Source of the DNA: Manis javanica
Taxonomy: Eukaryota; Chordata; Mammalia; Pholidota; Manidae
NCBI RefSeq assembly: GCF_040802235.1
Contig: NC_133165.1
Coordinates: 45,335,629-45,399,628 of the forward strand
Direction: 5' to 3'
Length of the DNA: 64,000 nt
In this document: piece by piece, positions 11,611 to 22,122 of the stretch
Numbering within the stretch: position 1 is the first letter of the stretch
Layout: each line of letters starts with the position of its first letter
Notes under the pieces: generated by a model
What the model saw: the letters and a program-made list of their open reading frames with translations, nothing else
Told to the model about the DNA's origin: nothing
Databases searched by the model: none
Position numbers and translations under genes: made by a program

Positions 11611-12198
11611 TGCCAGGGTTCTTGTTGGCGGAGTGGAAGAATGAACTTTGCAAACTCAAGGTAGGAGAGCCAGGGAGAGATTTTTATTTAGAGATAAAGA
11701 GAGAGGACAGACCTCCTGGCTCAGGCCAGGAGGGGACAAGAGAGTCCTGGGGTGGTACCTTGTCTAGGCAGTTGAGAGACAAAGGGCTAGGAATGTACAC
11801 CTGCTAAGTGGTCCCAAAATGTTTATCTTTGAAGAGACATTAAGTTTCTTATTAGTCTTCCTGGTTATTTATAAGAAATGTACTGCTCTGATTTCCTCCC
11901 AGGATAGCAGCTTCCTGGTTGGGAGCATATCACTCAAGACTGCCGGCCTTGCTCCCAAGGTGGGCTGAGTTAATTGTCTTTTTCTTAAAGAGTATGTTAA
12001 GAAACTTACTTTTTAACTAATTGGGTTTTTAAATGCAGTCTTATTTTCAAGATGGACTCCTTCCTGTTTGTTTTGGCCTTGCTTGTTAAACTGCCCAGGT
12101 GGCAAATAATTTTATTAGGGCTGGAGGAAGAAAAGCAGCACCTGGGTAAAATCAGAAAAACAAGCTGGGTCCCCCAGAAGTCCAAAGTAAATCTCACA
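11611..12198 (-). repeat. Old LTR, minus strand; sister of 12545-13053
   Basis: Read on the minus strand it starts TGTGAGATTTACTTTGG and ends with AACCCTGGCA. It matches the plus-strand LTR at 12545-13053 and its continuation at 22414-22469 through several blocks: CAGCCCACCTTGGG, GGAGGTCTGTCC, CTTTATCTCTAAATAAAA and CTCTCCTACCTTGAG. The last block is the uninterrupted version of the site used by the betaretrovirus. I found no clear target duplication. The LTR family is not identified. Confidence 0.7.
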
Positions 12199-12357
12199 GT
12201 GGATTATCTTGATTTGTTTTTTCCAGAGGCCATCACCCCACTCTATCTAAACCCATGGTTCCTATCTCAGTCTTTAAGAAAATATTTCTTGTGTGAGTAG
12301 GGGTCTTTCCCCTGTTCCTGAGACAGGGACCCTGGGTGTAGTCAGAGTAGGGTGAGG

Positions 12358-12413
12358 GCCTCCAGAAAAAGCAAGGCAGGATATTCGCAGTCAGAGCAAT
12401 GTAACTACATGCA
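12358..12413 (+). repeat. Copy of a class I ERV 3' segment
   Basis: This stretch is nearly identical to 10937-10985 (AAAGCAAGGCA, GCAGTCAGAGCAATGTAACT), which lies just upstream of the 3' LTR of the class I ERV. Here it lies upstream of the old LTR at 12545. It suggests that both elements share internal 3' sequence. Confidence 0.55.
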
Positions 12414-12544
12414 AGAAAAGCCCCCTACTAAAACTCTGTGTTAAATCTTCAGCTCTAGAGTCATTCTTCAGTGAGATCAGTTGGTGTACCCCAGATAAAG
12501 AAGAGCAGCACATGTTTTTATTATGCTAATCATTTATAATCATG

Positions 12545-13053
12545 TGTAAGATTCACTTTAACATGCTAAAAGACCAGGCCTGTGTGCTGTTTTCCTCCTT
12601 CAGATCTAATGAGGTGATTTTGCAAACTGGGCAAACTGATTTAGCATGCAGGCCCAGCCAGAACACAGTAAAGGGCAAGAAGGAGTCCACCTTAAAGATA
12701 AGATTGTACTTAATTTACTCTTTAGCAAACAATGCCTCAGCCCACCTTGGGGGGGTGAGCAGGTGGCCTTGTTTCATATGCCCCCAGACCAAGATGCTGG
12801 CATCTGGGGGGGGTGGGCAGAAATCAACAGAGCCAGAGGTTACTTGTATCAAGTTATATGTAAATATCCTAGGACAAATTAATAAATCCACAGCCCTAAA
12901 CTTTTTTCATGTTCTGGAAAAATCCTCATCTGCCTATAAAACCCCCTAGACAATGCACCACTGTGGACTCTGTTTTTCCCTCCTAGCGTGAGCCGGGAGG
13001 TCTGTCCTTTCACTTTATCTCTAAATAAAAGCCTATACCTTGCTCTCCTACCT
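12545..13053 (+). repeat. Old LTR, plus strand, 5' portion
   Basis: Begins TGTAAGATTCACTTT and includes a poly(A) signal in CTCTAAATAAAAGCC near 13022. It is cut at 13053 by the betaretroviral insertion and resumes at 22414-22469. The original LTR was about 560 bases. Confidence 0.7.
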
Positions 13054-13363
13054 TGCCGGAGACCAAAAGGCCCCCACCCACAAAATGGCGAATTTCCTGC
13101 TTCTCTTCCGGGTCCTTTGCTCCCGCTGGCGCCAACCAAGGCCCAATCACCCCTCTACACCTTCCCACCAGCACCATCTGAAAGCCAATTGTTTTTTGAC
13201 CTGCCCCTTCCTTCATAACCTGTATAAATTGAGCCTGTAAACAATAAACTGTGCCAGCTTGATCAGACATCCTGTCTTGCTGGTTGTTCTTTGTGTCCCT
13301 TGCTTGTTTCATTTCTGCAGGCGTCTCCGGCTATGCCCCACGTTCGTCCTGCGGGTCGGGACA
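13054..13363 (+). repeat. 5' LTR of the betaretrovirus
   Basis: TGCCGGAGACC start, GGGTCGGGACA end. A TATAAATT lies at 13223-13230 and AATAAA at 13243-13248. It carries 19 bases (around TTGCTGGTTGTTCTTTG) that are missing from the 3' LTR. Confidence 0.92.
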
Positions 13364-13366
13364 GAC

Positions 13367-13384
13367 TGGCGCCCAACGTGGGGC
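13367..13384 (+). other. Primer-binding site, tRNA-Lys1,2
   Basis: TGGCGCCCAACGTGGGGC, three bases after the LTR end. It is the known tRNA-Lys1,2 complement used by type-D betaretroviruses and several lentiviruses. Confidence 0.92.
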
Positions 13385-13897
13385 CCCCCCGGGACCCGAG
13401 ACTCCTGCTGAAATGTCTGCTCGTAAGCCCTGGCCAGGCATTCATTTGAGTCATCGCACGGGTATTCACCTGATGTCGACTCTGCATTGAGGATCACTGC
13501 GGCTCACCCATCTGTAATACAGATCCCCGAGAGGTGAGTAGACGCATCACCCAAGCAAGCATCTTAAATACCTCTTATGAGTTCTCACTGATCCCCTCCC
13601 TCTAGTTTGCTGCCGCGATTTATTCCTTGTCCTGTCCTCTGGTTGTTCCTCTCTGAAAACCTTGTGCTTACTTTGGGCTAATGGTCATTCACCTCTAGGG
13701 CCTGCACAAGGGACTCTGACTACAGAGTCCCTGCCCTAGAGGGTCTGAGCAGGCAGATTATACTTGCCGGCCATCCTACGTAAGCAAGGGCTAGCCTGAG
13801 CTGATGAGAGTACCTCCAGTAGTTCAGAACATTAGCGTAGTTGCGGCTGCATTAGTGTAATTCTAGCTTACATAGAGTAGAAATCCCAGTCAGCCTA
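13385..13897 (+). other. Retroviral leader with major splice donor
   Basis: 513 bases from the primer site to the gag start. CGAGAG|GTGAGTAG gives a strong splice donor at 13533/13534, suited to making env mRNA. The packaging signal should lie here, but I cannot identify a defined structure by eye. Confidence 0.65.
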
Positions 13898-15830
13898 ATG
13901 GACAACTCACTGAACTCTCACAAGGTATTTCTTAGCGGACTCAAGGAGTCCCTCAGGACACGAGGTGTAAGGGTTAAAAGAAAAGATCTTAGACAATTTT
14001 TTTCCTTTATTCATGAGACTTGCCCTTGGTTTCCCCTCGAAGGCACTGTCGATCATAAACAATGGAAGAGAGTTGGTGATGCCCTCCAGGACTTTTATCG
14101 GACCTTTGGCCCTGAAAAAGTTCCTGTTTCATCATTTTCTTACTGGAACCTTATTCATGACATCCTTGAGGTTCATTCTCAAGATCCTGACATTAAAGAT
14201 ATAATCAAAACAGGAGAAATAGCCCTTAAGGACAACTCCCGACCACCCTCTGCCTGTCCTTCAGTAGCCGTAGATATCCCTGAAGACCCCACCGTTCCTA
14301 CTAAAGAATCTCCTAAACTTCAACCTAATATAAATTCTTCAGACACCCACGATAAACCTGATCCTCCTAAAATCCCAAATATCTATCCTTCACTCACGTC
14401 TTTAAGACACCAAACAGATCATTCAAACCTAAGAAATGAAGAGCCCATAGAGGAGCAAGCTGTCCATTACTATGAGCATGAAGACCCCTGGCGCCTTATG
14501 GCGCCAACCCTTCATGGTGCCACTAATAGAAGCTTCAGACCCCCTCCATATAAACCTATTTCCCCTCAATGTGTTCCTATATTTCAAATCCCTGATTTAG
14601 AGCCATCTCACAACTTCCCCCTCTCATCTGACCCCATCCGACAAGCAAAAATTTCTCTAACCAAAGAAGTCTCTTCACTTAAAGAAATTTTGCAACAAAA
14701 ACGTGAACATGTTCAGCTCATTAAAGAGATTAAAGCCCTTGACACTGAACTAACATCATTAAATCCCGTGCAAACTCCCTCACTCCCCAAAAACCCCATA
14801 AATAAAGTGAAACCTAAAAACCCAATCCTAGCCTTCCCAGTCACTCGCGGTCGCCCACTCGCCCACGGCCGTCGCCCAGAAAACCCCCCAGAAGTCAGAG
14901 AAGAGAGGACGAGTATGCCCCTGACTCCCAAGACCCAGATATTCCAGACCAAGAACAGAATTCCGAGGGAGAGCCCTCAGACAATGAAAGGTCTGGTAAT
15001 CATATAGAAAATTCAGCTAAAGCCCAAAAATATCGCCGCCTTAACCTTAAACACCTAAAAGACTTAAAAACAGCTGTTACCAATTATGGCCCCACGGCTC
15101 CTTTTACATTAGCCTTAATTGAAAGCCTGAGCTATCGATGGCTAACTCCTAATGACTGGCTTTCCCTAGCTCGAGCCACATTGTCTGGAGGAGAATATGT
15201 TTTGTGGCGCAATAGTGAAAGTAAAACTTCACACTCATGGACAAGAGACAAACTGCTCGGGCGAAGCCTCTATGAAACAAATGAAGCCCAAGCAGCCTTC
15301 CCCCCAGGCCTTTTAGCTCAAGTCCAAAATGCAGCCCCTAAGGCCTGGCTGCGCCTTCCTCCTAAAGGCTCCGCTACTACCTCCCTAGCAAAAATCCGCC
15401 AAGGTCCTGACGAGCCTTAAAGCAACTTCATTAGTCGCCTAACAGACGCTGCTGAGCGACTAGTTGGGGGGAGGAGAAACAGAAAGTGCCTTTGTTAAAC
15501 ACCTAGCTTATGAAAATGCTAACCCGACCTGTCAAGAAACCATAAGACCTCACCGTTCCGGCAGTCTCTCCGATTATATTAAACTTTGCTCAGGCATAGG
15601 AACCTCTCACGCAATCGATTAGCCATAGGAATGGCACTAAAAGACATTAAAATAGATAACAATAAACAAAAAACTTGCTTTAATTGCAAGCAACCAGGAC
15701 ACTTTGCCCGCCAGTGTCCGACAGGGACCCAGCCTCACCTGCCTCGCGCTCCCCCAAAAACTGCCCTCGATGCTGGCGCGGTTTACATTGGGCTAAAGAC
15801 TGCCATTCTAAGACAACTATTGAAGGCATA
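13898..15830 (+). pseudogene. Betaretroviral gag, broken
   Basis: The first frame (13898-15007) opens with a matrix domain (FIHETCPWFPLEGTVDHK) and continues into a proline-rich linker and a helical segment. The reading then moves to another frame near 14.9 kb for capsid, open to a stop at 15418-15420. That stop falls inside the major homology region (QGPDEP, then FISRL just beyond it). Two nucleocapsid CCHC boxes follow: 15676-15717 (CFNCKQPGHFARQC) and 15762-15803 (CPRCWRGLHWAKDC), in different frames. Two boxes are normal for betaretroviruses. Codon 2 is GAC (Asp) where a myristoylated Gly is expected. At least two frameshifts and one stop rule out a working Gag. Confidence 0.88.
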
Positions 15831-16794
15831 CCCCTCCCACCGCTTCAGGGAAACTCCCAGAGGGGCCTGCCCCTGGCCCCATCACCAAGCACGAACCAAG
15901 GGGCTATCAGGTTCGTTCCCCAAGCCCAACAGCAGCGAATCCTCCCTGCGCAGACATCAGTTCTCCCTCCTGTGCCATCCCAAGAAGCACAAGATTGGAC
16001 CTCTGTTCCGCCACCAACACAATATTAATACCCGACCAAGGTATCCAGCTGCTCCCCACAGAAACCTATGGGCCTTTACCCTCCAGCACCTTTGGTCTAA
16101 CTTTAGGACGAAAAAGCCCTGCATTAGTTGGCCTCCATATTATACCAGGAGTTGTTGATAATGATTATACAGGACAAATCACTCTCCTAGCCTCTGCTCC
16201 AACAGGCCCAATATCCATATCTAAGGGAGAGCGAATAGCCCAACTCCTGCTACTCCCATTAGAGTCAACACATAAAAGTTGTAATACAAATTCCAGATCA
16301 AATGCTGCCTTTGGCTCTTCTGATGCCTATTGGGTACAACAAATCACCACTGAAAGGCCATTGTTAACTCTACAATTAGATGGCAGATCCTTTGAAGGAT
16401 TGGTTGATATAGGAGCAGATGCTACAGTGATATCAGCCCAACAGTGGCCTCCTAGTTGGCCCTGTAATACATCTGTAACCCATCTCAAAGGCATTGGTCA
16501 ATCCACTAACCCCAAACAAAGTTCTAAGATTTTAATCTGGAAAGATAAAGAAGGAAATTCAGGACAAGTCCAACCTTATATAGTAGCTGGGTTACCCATT
16601 AATTTATGGGGACGTGACGTTTTATCTCAATTGAAACTTGTCATGGCTAGCCCAAATGATATAATCACCTGACAAATGCTTAACCAAGGCTATCTGCCCG
16701 GCCAGGGCCTAGGAAAAAATAGCCAAGGTATAAAAGAGCCTCTTACTGTTATACCCAAGAATGACCATTTAGGAGTAGGGAATAAAAATTTTCC
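15831..16794 (+). pseudogene. dUTPase-protease-G-patch region, broken
   Basis: One long frame (15995-16672) holds the trimeric dUTPase motifs, including GLHIIPGVVDNDYTGQI and ISKGERIAQLLLLP. The aspartic protease follows, with its active-site region at 16403-16423. The usual Asp-Thr-Gly is Asp-Ile-Gly here (ATA at 16409-16411). A WGRDVLSQ element lies near the protease end. A TGA at 16670-16672 then cuts off the G-patch, whose wording (GYLPGQGLGKNSQG) continues in the same frame. dUTPase fused to protease and a G-patch after it are betaretroviral hallmarks. In the virus this frame is reached by ribosomal frameshift from gag. Confidence 0.88.
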
Positions 16795-19401
16795 GTGATG
16801 GCCATTGACTTTCCTGTACCCCATGCAGACAAAATAAAATGGAAGTCAGACTCTCCTATCTGGGTAGATCAATGGCCATTAACTCAAGAAAAACTTACAG
16901 CAGCCACAAAGTTAGTACAGGAACAATTAGCTGCTGGACACTTAGGATCCACCACCTCTCCTTGGAACACTCCTATATTTGTAATTAAGAAAAAATCAGC
17001 AACTTGGAGACTCCTCCAAGACCTCAGAGAAATCAACAAAACCATGTTCTCGATGGGAGCCCTTCAACCCGGTCTCCCCTCTCCAATAGCCATCCCAGCT
17101 AATTATTTCAAGATCATTATTGATCTTAAAGATTGTTTCTTTACCATTCCACTCCATCCCCAAGATAGAGAATGCTTTGCATTTAGTATTTCCATCACCA
17201 ATTTTAAAGGGCCAATGTATCGCTACCAGTGGAAAGTACTCCCTCAAGGTATGGCAAACAGCCCCACTCTGTGTCAAAAATTTGTAGCCCAAGCTGTAGA
17301 TCCCCTCAGACCCCGGTGGCCTTCCATCTATATCATTCATTATATGGATGATATCCTCCTGGCTGGAGCATCCAATTCTGAAGTCTTAGAATGTAGCCAA
17401 GAATTGACCATCGTCTTACCTTTTTCGGTCTCCAAATTTCTCCAAACAAAATTCAGTTAACAGATCCCTATTACTACCTTGGTTTTGAATTAACTTGAAA
17501 CAAAATCACTACCCAGAAGATCCAATTAAAAACATCACACTTACAAACACTGAATGATTTCCAAAAGTTCCTAGGAGACATTAATTGGCTCAGACCCTAT
17601 CTTAAATTAACCACTGGAGAGTTAAAAACCTCTTTTTGATATACTACAAGGAGACCCCAATACCTCATCCCCTCAGAAACTGTCCACCAAGGGAAAAGAA
17701 ACTTTAAACATTGTTGAAACAGCTACACAACAACAACAAATTACGTTCCTATCCTATGACAGGCCCTTTGCTCTTATCATCTGTAATACGCCACATACCC
17801 CTACTGGAGTTTTATGGCAAAATAATCCTTTGTTATGGATCCATTTGCCCTCCTCCCCATCTAAAGTTCTTATCACATACCCCTCACTAGTTGCAAAGAT
17901 CATAAAAATAGGCAGAGAACAAAGCCGCCAGCATTTTGGCAGAGACCCTGATCAGCTTATCATTCCTTATACAAAAGAACAAACAGATTGGCTGTCTCAG
18001 AATGTAGATGACTGGATTATATCCCTTGCTTCTTCCAAGGTAAAACCGATAATCACTATCCCTCGCATAAACTCCTTCAATTCCACGACTACATCCCTTT
18101 ATTTTCCCAAAGATAACCTCATCCACTCCTTTAGAAAATGCCTCTCTAGTTTTTTCTGATGGCTCCTCCTCTGGTATTGTTGCCTCTGTTATAAACTCAC
18201 AGAGTTACAGTATTCAATCACCCTTCAAATCAGCCCAACTTGTAGAATTATTTGCTATCTTAGAAGTTTTTAAAATGTTGAGCCAAATCCCTTTTAATCT
18301 GTATACCGACAGTGCCTACATAGCATATTCAGTTCCTATTCTAGAAACAGTCCCTTATATTAAACCTTCTACCAACGCTGTTTCCATCTTCCAACAACTC
18401 CAAACCTTTATATTACTCAGACAAGCCCCTTTCTATATCGGACATCTGCGAGCCCACACTGACCTTCCTAGTTCCCTCTCCCAAGGCAATGCCCTCGCAG
18501 ACAAAAATACCCGCTTCACATATTCCATTACAACCGATGCAGTCACCAAAGCTAGTCAATACCATGCTCTTCACCATGTGAATGCTCACACTCTTCGACT
18601 TTTATTTAAACTCACCAGAGAACAAGCTAGGCAAATTGTTAAAGACTGCCCGGGGTGTGTAACCTTACTGCCCCTCCCTCATTTAGGAGTTAATCCGAGA
18701 GGCCTACTCCCTAATGAAATCTGGCAAATGGATGTCACCCATATCCCTGAGTTTGGAACTCTTAAATATACTCACGTGACTATTGATACCTACAGTGGTT
18801 TTATATTTGCCACCCTCCACAGTGGCGAAGCCACCAAAAATTTCATAGCCCATGTTCTCCAATGCATTAGTGTTATTGGTAAACCTCAAAATATTAAAAC
18901 AGATATGGACGTGGATACACTTGACAAGCATTTCAAAATTTCTGCCATCAATTCCAAATTAAGCATATCACAGGTATTCCTTACAACCCCCAAGGACAAG
19001 GAATAATTGAATGAGCCCATCAGATACTAAAGAATACAATTAATAAGCTTAAAACCAACACTGTTTACCCAATAAAAGGCTCTCCAAAAAACCTCCTTAA
19101 TCATGCACTATTCACGCTCAACTTCTTACAATTAGACAACCACAACAAGTCTGCCGCTGACAGATTGTGGCACCAAGAGACGAAAAACCAATTTGCAGAA
19201 GTCTTATGGAAAGATCCTCTAACCTTTAAATGGCATGGTCCCAACCCAGTTCTTATCTGGGGTAGAGGCCATGCCTGTGTATATGATACACAGGGAAATG
19301 GACCTCGATGGTTATCTGAGCGCCTTGTCAAACCCATTAATACCCCTTTAAAACATATTCAAAATAACCCAATACATTCCAGGGAGGAGAATCCACCCTG
19401 A
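16795..19401 (+). pseudogene. Betaretroviral pol, broken
   Basis: 16795-17460 covers the fingers and palm of reverse transcriptase, with [17 protein letters not shown], the first catalytic Asp in [10 protein letters not shown], and YMDD at 17341-17352. A frameshift near 17.4 kb and stops near 17.5 and 17.64 kb break the thumb and connection. RNase H lies at about 18.14-18.53 kb (SDGSSSG, LYTDSAY, GNALADK). Integrase starts with an HHCC zinc site (HALHHVNAH, CPGC), then the core with QMDVTH. After the Glu-containing GQGIIE a TGA at 19012-19014 interrupts the core. The C-terminal part runs open to 19401. All the enzyme modules are present but scattered over frames, so no active polymerase or integrase is made. 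Confidence 0.9.
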
Positions 19402-19449
19402 GAACAGTTTTTCCTTGCCTTTCAGGAAGTAGATAAATATTCATCATCA

Positions 19450-21436
19450 TTGGACAAGATGCAGTCGCCAACAATCCTCGTTCTCCTGATCATGACTACA
19501 GTTCTGAGTCATCAGCCAGCACCACCACCCGTGAAGTCCCGGCATTTCCCCTGGAACTACACCTGGATAGTGCTGTCTGAAAGAGGAGACATTGTTTGGT
19601 CCCGCTCTCAAACCTCACCAGACGTCTGGTGGCCAAACGTTTTACAGCCCGATCTCTGTAAGCTAGCCCTCGGTGCAGGAGCCCCTTGGGGTGTAGAAGA
19701 TCTTTTTGACCAAAGTGCAACACCTCGTGCCCTTTGTGGGGCGTTAGATTCCCCTGGTTGCTCTGACCCAGAACGCCGGTCAGTTCTTAGGTCATACTCC
19801 TTTTATGTTTGCCCCAGGCAGCACCGGCCCCGTCACCTCCTTCATAAATGCGGAGGCAAGTCAGATTATTATTGTGCATCATGGGGGTGTGAGACCACAG
19901 GAGACACTTATTGGAAGCCCTCCTCTTCCTGGGATTATATCACTGTCAAGGCCAATTATACCCACCACAGTACTTTTTGGTCAGACGATGTGATTCCAGG
20001 GTGCAATCAGGAGAATACTACTACTAGAGGTTGGTGCAATCCTCTTTCAGTCAAATTCACCGAACCAGGAAAAAAGGCCCCAGGCTGGACACAAGGATAT
20101 ACTTGGGGTCTTCGCTTATATAAAGACCATTATGATGAAGGCATCACCTTTACTATTAAACTCCTAAAAGAGTTCCCTGCCACCCCTTCCGTCGCCATAG
20201 GTCCAAATACAGTCCTAGGTGGGAAGCACCCTCCCCCACCAAAGCCCTCCACCCTCTCACCTGACCATAGCCTCACAACTAGTAGTCTTAAACCCTCCTC
20301 CACACCACCAGTGCCCGCTTTAGCGAGTTCTAAAGACCTTGTCTTCACCCTCATAAATCAAACCTTCCTTAGTATTAATTCCATCACCCCTGAGCTTACC
20401 GCCGAATGTTGGTTATGTTACCACTCTTCTGCCCCCTTTTATGAAGGAGCTGCCATCCCTGGCAATTTCTCCACCTCCAATGATACAACTGCCGTTGGGA
20501 ACACGCTAGTTGGGAAGGCCTAACCTTGGCCCAGGTAGTCAGTAACGGGACTTGTATAACTAACACTGCAAAAAATCCCTCGTGGGTATGCCCACCTTTG
20601 TCAAGAAATCTCTATTGAACAGGGACCCCAATATATTGTTCCCCCCAATGACACCTGGTGGGCCTGCTTAGATGGACTCACCCCCTGTGTCTACAACCCA
20701 GTATTACAAGGACATGGCTTTTGTGTTCTCGTTAAAGTTATACCCAGGCTTATTTACTACCGGTCTGACGAGTTCTTCCATATCTGGGAACAATCTTCAG
20801 ACCCTTCCCTCCCTAAATGCTCCCGCCGAGAACCCATTACTGCTGTTACTATTGCTGTTTTGCTTGGCTTAGGGGCTGTAGGTGCCGGTATGGGCATCTC
20901 TTCCTTAGTTCTTTCTAACTCGCTATCACGAACTCAGTGCCACTATAAACCAAGATATCCAAGAATTGCAAAAGGAATCTCTGACCTGACAGATTCGATC
21001 TCGTCCCTCGCTGAAGTAGTTCTCCAAAACCGCAGAGGGCTAGATCTGCTCTTTCTGCAGCAGGGCGGGCTTTGCGCCACCCTAAAAGAAGAGTGTTGTT
21101 TCTATGCTGACAAAACGGGTTGTTAGAGATAGTATGAGAAGGGTCAGAGAAGGGTTAGAGAAAAGAAGAATAGAAAGAGAGCAGAGTGAAAGTTGGTATA
21201 AAAATTGGTTCTCTACCTCGCCGTGGCTCACTACTCTTTTGCCCTCTCTCTTAGGCCCCCTTATAGGATTAATATTGCTCTTGTCTTTTGGCCCTTGGGC
21301 TCTCAAACATTTAACAAACTTCATAAAAAAGCAAATTGACACTCTCGTCAGCAAACCCATTCAAGGCCACTACCAGAGGCTCGCCTGTAACGATGACGAT
21401 CAAGAGGCCTCCTCCTCCTTCTTTCAGCGACCATAG
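19450..21436 (+). pseudogene. Gammaretrovirus-type env, broken
   Basis: 19450-20523 is an open 357-codon surface-subunit frame with a hydrophobic N-terminal signal (ILVLLIMTTVLS), several N-X-S/T sites, a proline-rich hinge near 20.23-20.33 kb, and the CWLC disulfide-exchange motif at 20407-20418. It stops at 20521-20523. The rest of SU and the transmembrane subunit are spread over other frames: a hydrophobic fusion-peptide-like stretch near 20.84-20.90 kb, an immunosuppressive-type segment and CX6CC at 21073-21099, then a membrane anchor (LLPSLLGPLIGLILLLSFG) in the frame ending at 21436. CWLC with CX6CC defines the gamma-type Env found in type-D viruses. Several stops and at least two frameshifts abolish function. 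Confidence 0.88.
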
Positions 21437-21525
21437 AAGTGACGATAGCCAAAGCCAAAAACGTTTGGTGCTGCCACCCAAACCTGTGCTTTGCAAAGCC
21501 TTCGTCACCCCAGTCGAGGCTAGTA

Positions 21526-21695
21526 GTCAGTGACGGGTAAGACATGGTCGCACACCATCCCATCAGGCTCGGCCACCACAAGGCTGCGACAACGTGCGCA
21601 GACTACTACCAACCTAAGACAGGGCACAGCCGCCATGAGGGCTGTGACCCCATGATGGGTAAGGAGTAGTCCCTGACCATGCAACCTAAGACAGG
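21526..21695 (+). promoter_or_regulatory. CTE-like RNA export element (candidate)
   Basis: Two pairs of motifs occur in the order known for the constitutive transport element of Mason-Pfizer-type viruses: TGACGGGTAAGAC (21531-21543), AACCTAAGACAGG (21611-21623), GATGGGTAAGG (21654-21664), AACCTAAGACAGG (21683-21695). In the known element these form two internal loops that bind the export factor NXF1 and let unspliced RNA leave the nucleus. Location between env and the 3' LTR is also right. The spacer between the first pair is longer than in the known element, and I cannot confirm the stems by eye. The resemblance is seen; function is inferred. Confidence 0.72.
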
Positions 21696-21846
21696 CATAG
21701 TCCTCGACCCAGCCACACCAGCTGGCCCCTTCTTTTATAAAGGAAGAGGAGGAGATGTGGGAAGCTGAAGACAGGATAGAGCCAAGTGATAAATTAAAGA
21801 CCCTGCAACAAAACCCAGCCTTAAGACAACAGCAACTAGATGGGTA

Positions 21847-22041
21847 GTCAATGACGGGTATATGCCTACAGGACAAATATAAGACCTCTGGTTAAAAGGG
21901 CCGATCTAATACTGGGGCAAGCTCCTATATAGGCCGATCCAGTATTAGGGCAAGATCCCCTGAATATACGAGGCTGACTCCGAGAGGAGACAAGCTCCTG
22001 GATACAGAGGCCAGGTATAAGACCTCTAAACCTAAGACAGG
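21847..22041 (+). promoter_or_regulatory. Third set of CTE-like motifs and short repeats
   Basis: GTCAATGACGGGTAT (21847-21861) and AACCTAAGACAGG (22029-22041) repeat the two CTE-type motifs a third time, about 170 bases apart. Between them are a near-repeat with 33-base period (CCGATCTAATACTGGGGCAA at 21901, CCGATCCAGTATTAGGGCAA at 21934) and a repeated TATAAGACCTCT. It could be a duplicated, diverged half of the export element. Confidence 0.5.
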
Positions 22042-22100
22042 CAACGTCTACCCAAGAAAAGGTGGCTCAAAGCACCCTAAGTGCCGCTCCAACCCCTCCT

Positions 22101-22122
22101 AAAAGAATAGAAAGGGAGGAGA
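22101..22122 (+). other. Polypurine tract
   Basis: A 22-base stretch of As and Gs, broken by one T, directly abuts the 3' LTR and ends GGGAGGAGA. It is the expected plus-strand primer of the betaretrovirus. Confidence 0.85.

Noticed and set aside
12542-13312. Plus- and minus-strand ORFs of 70-135 codons near 12.5-13.3 kb
   Set aside because: They fall within LTRs, shift between copies, and encode nothing recognisable.
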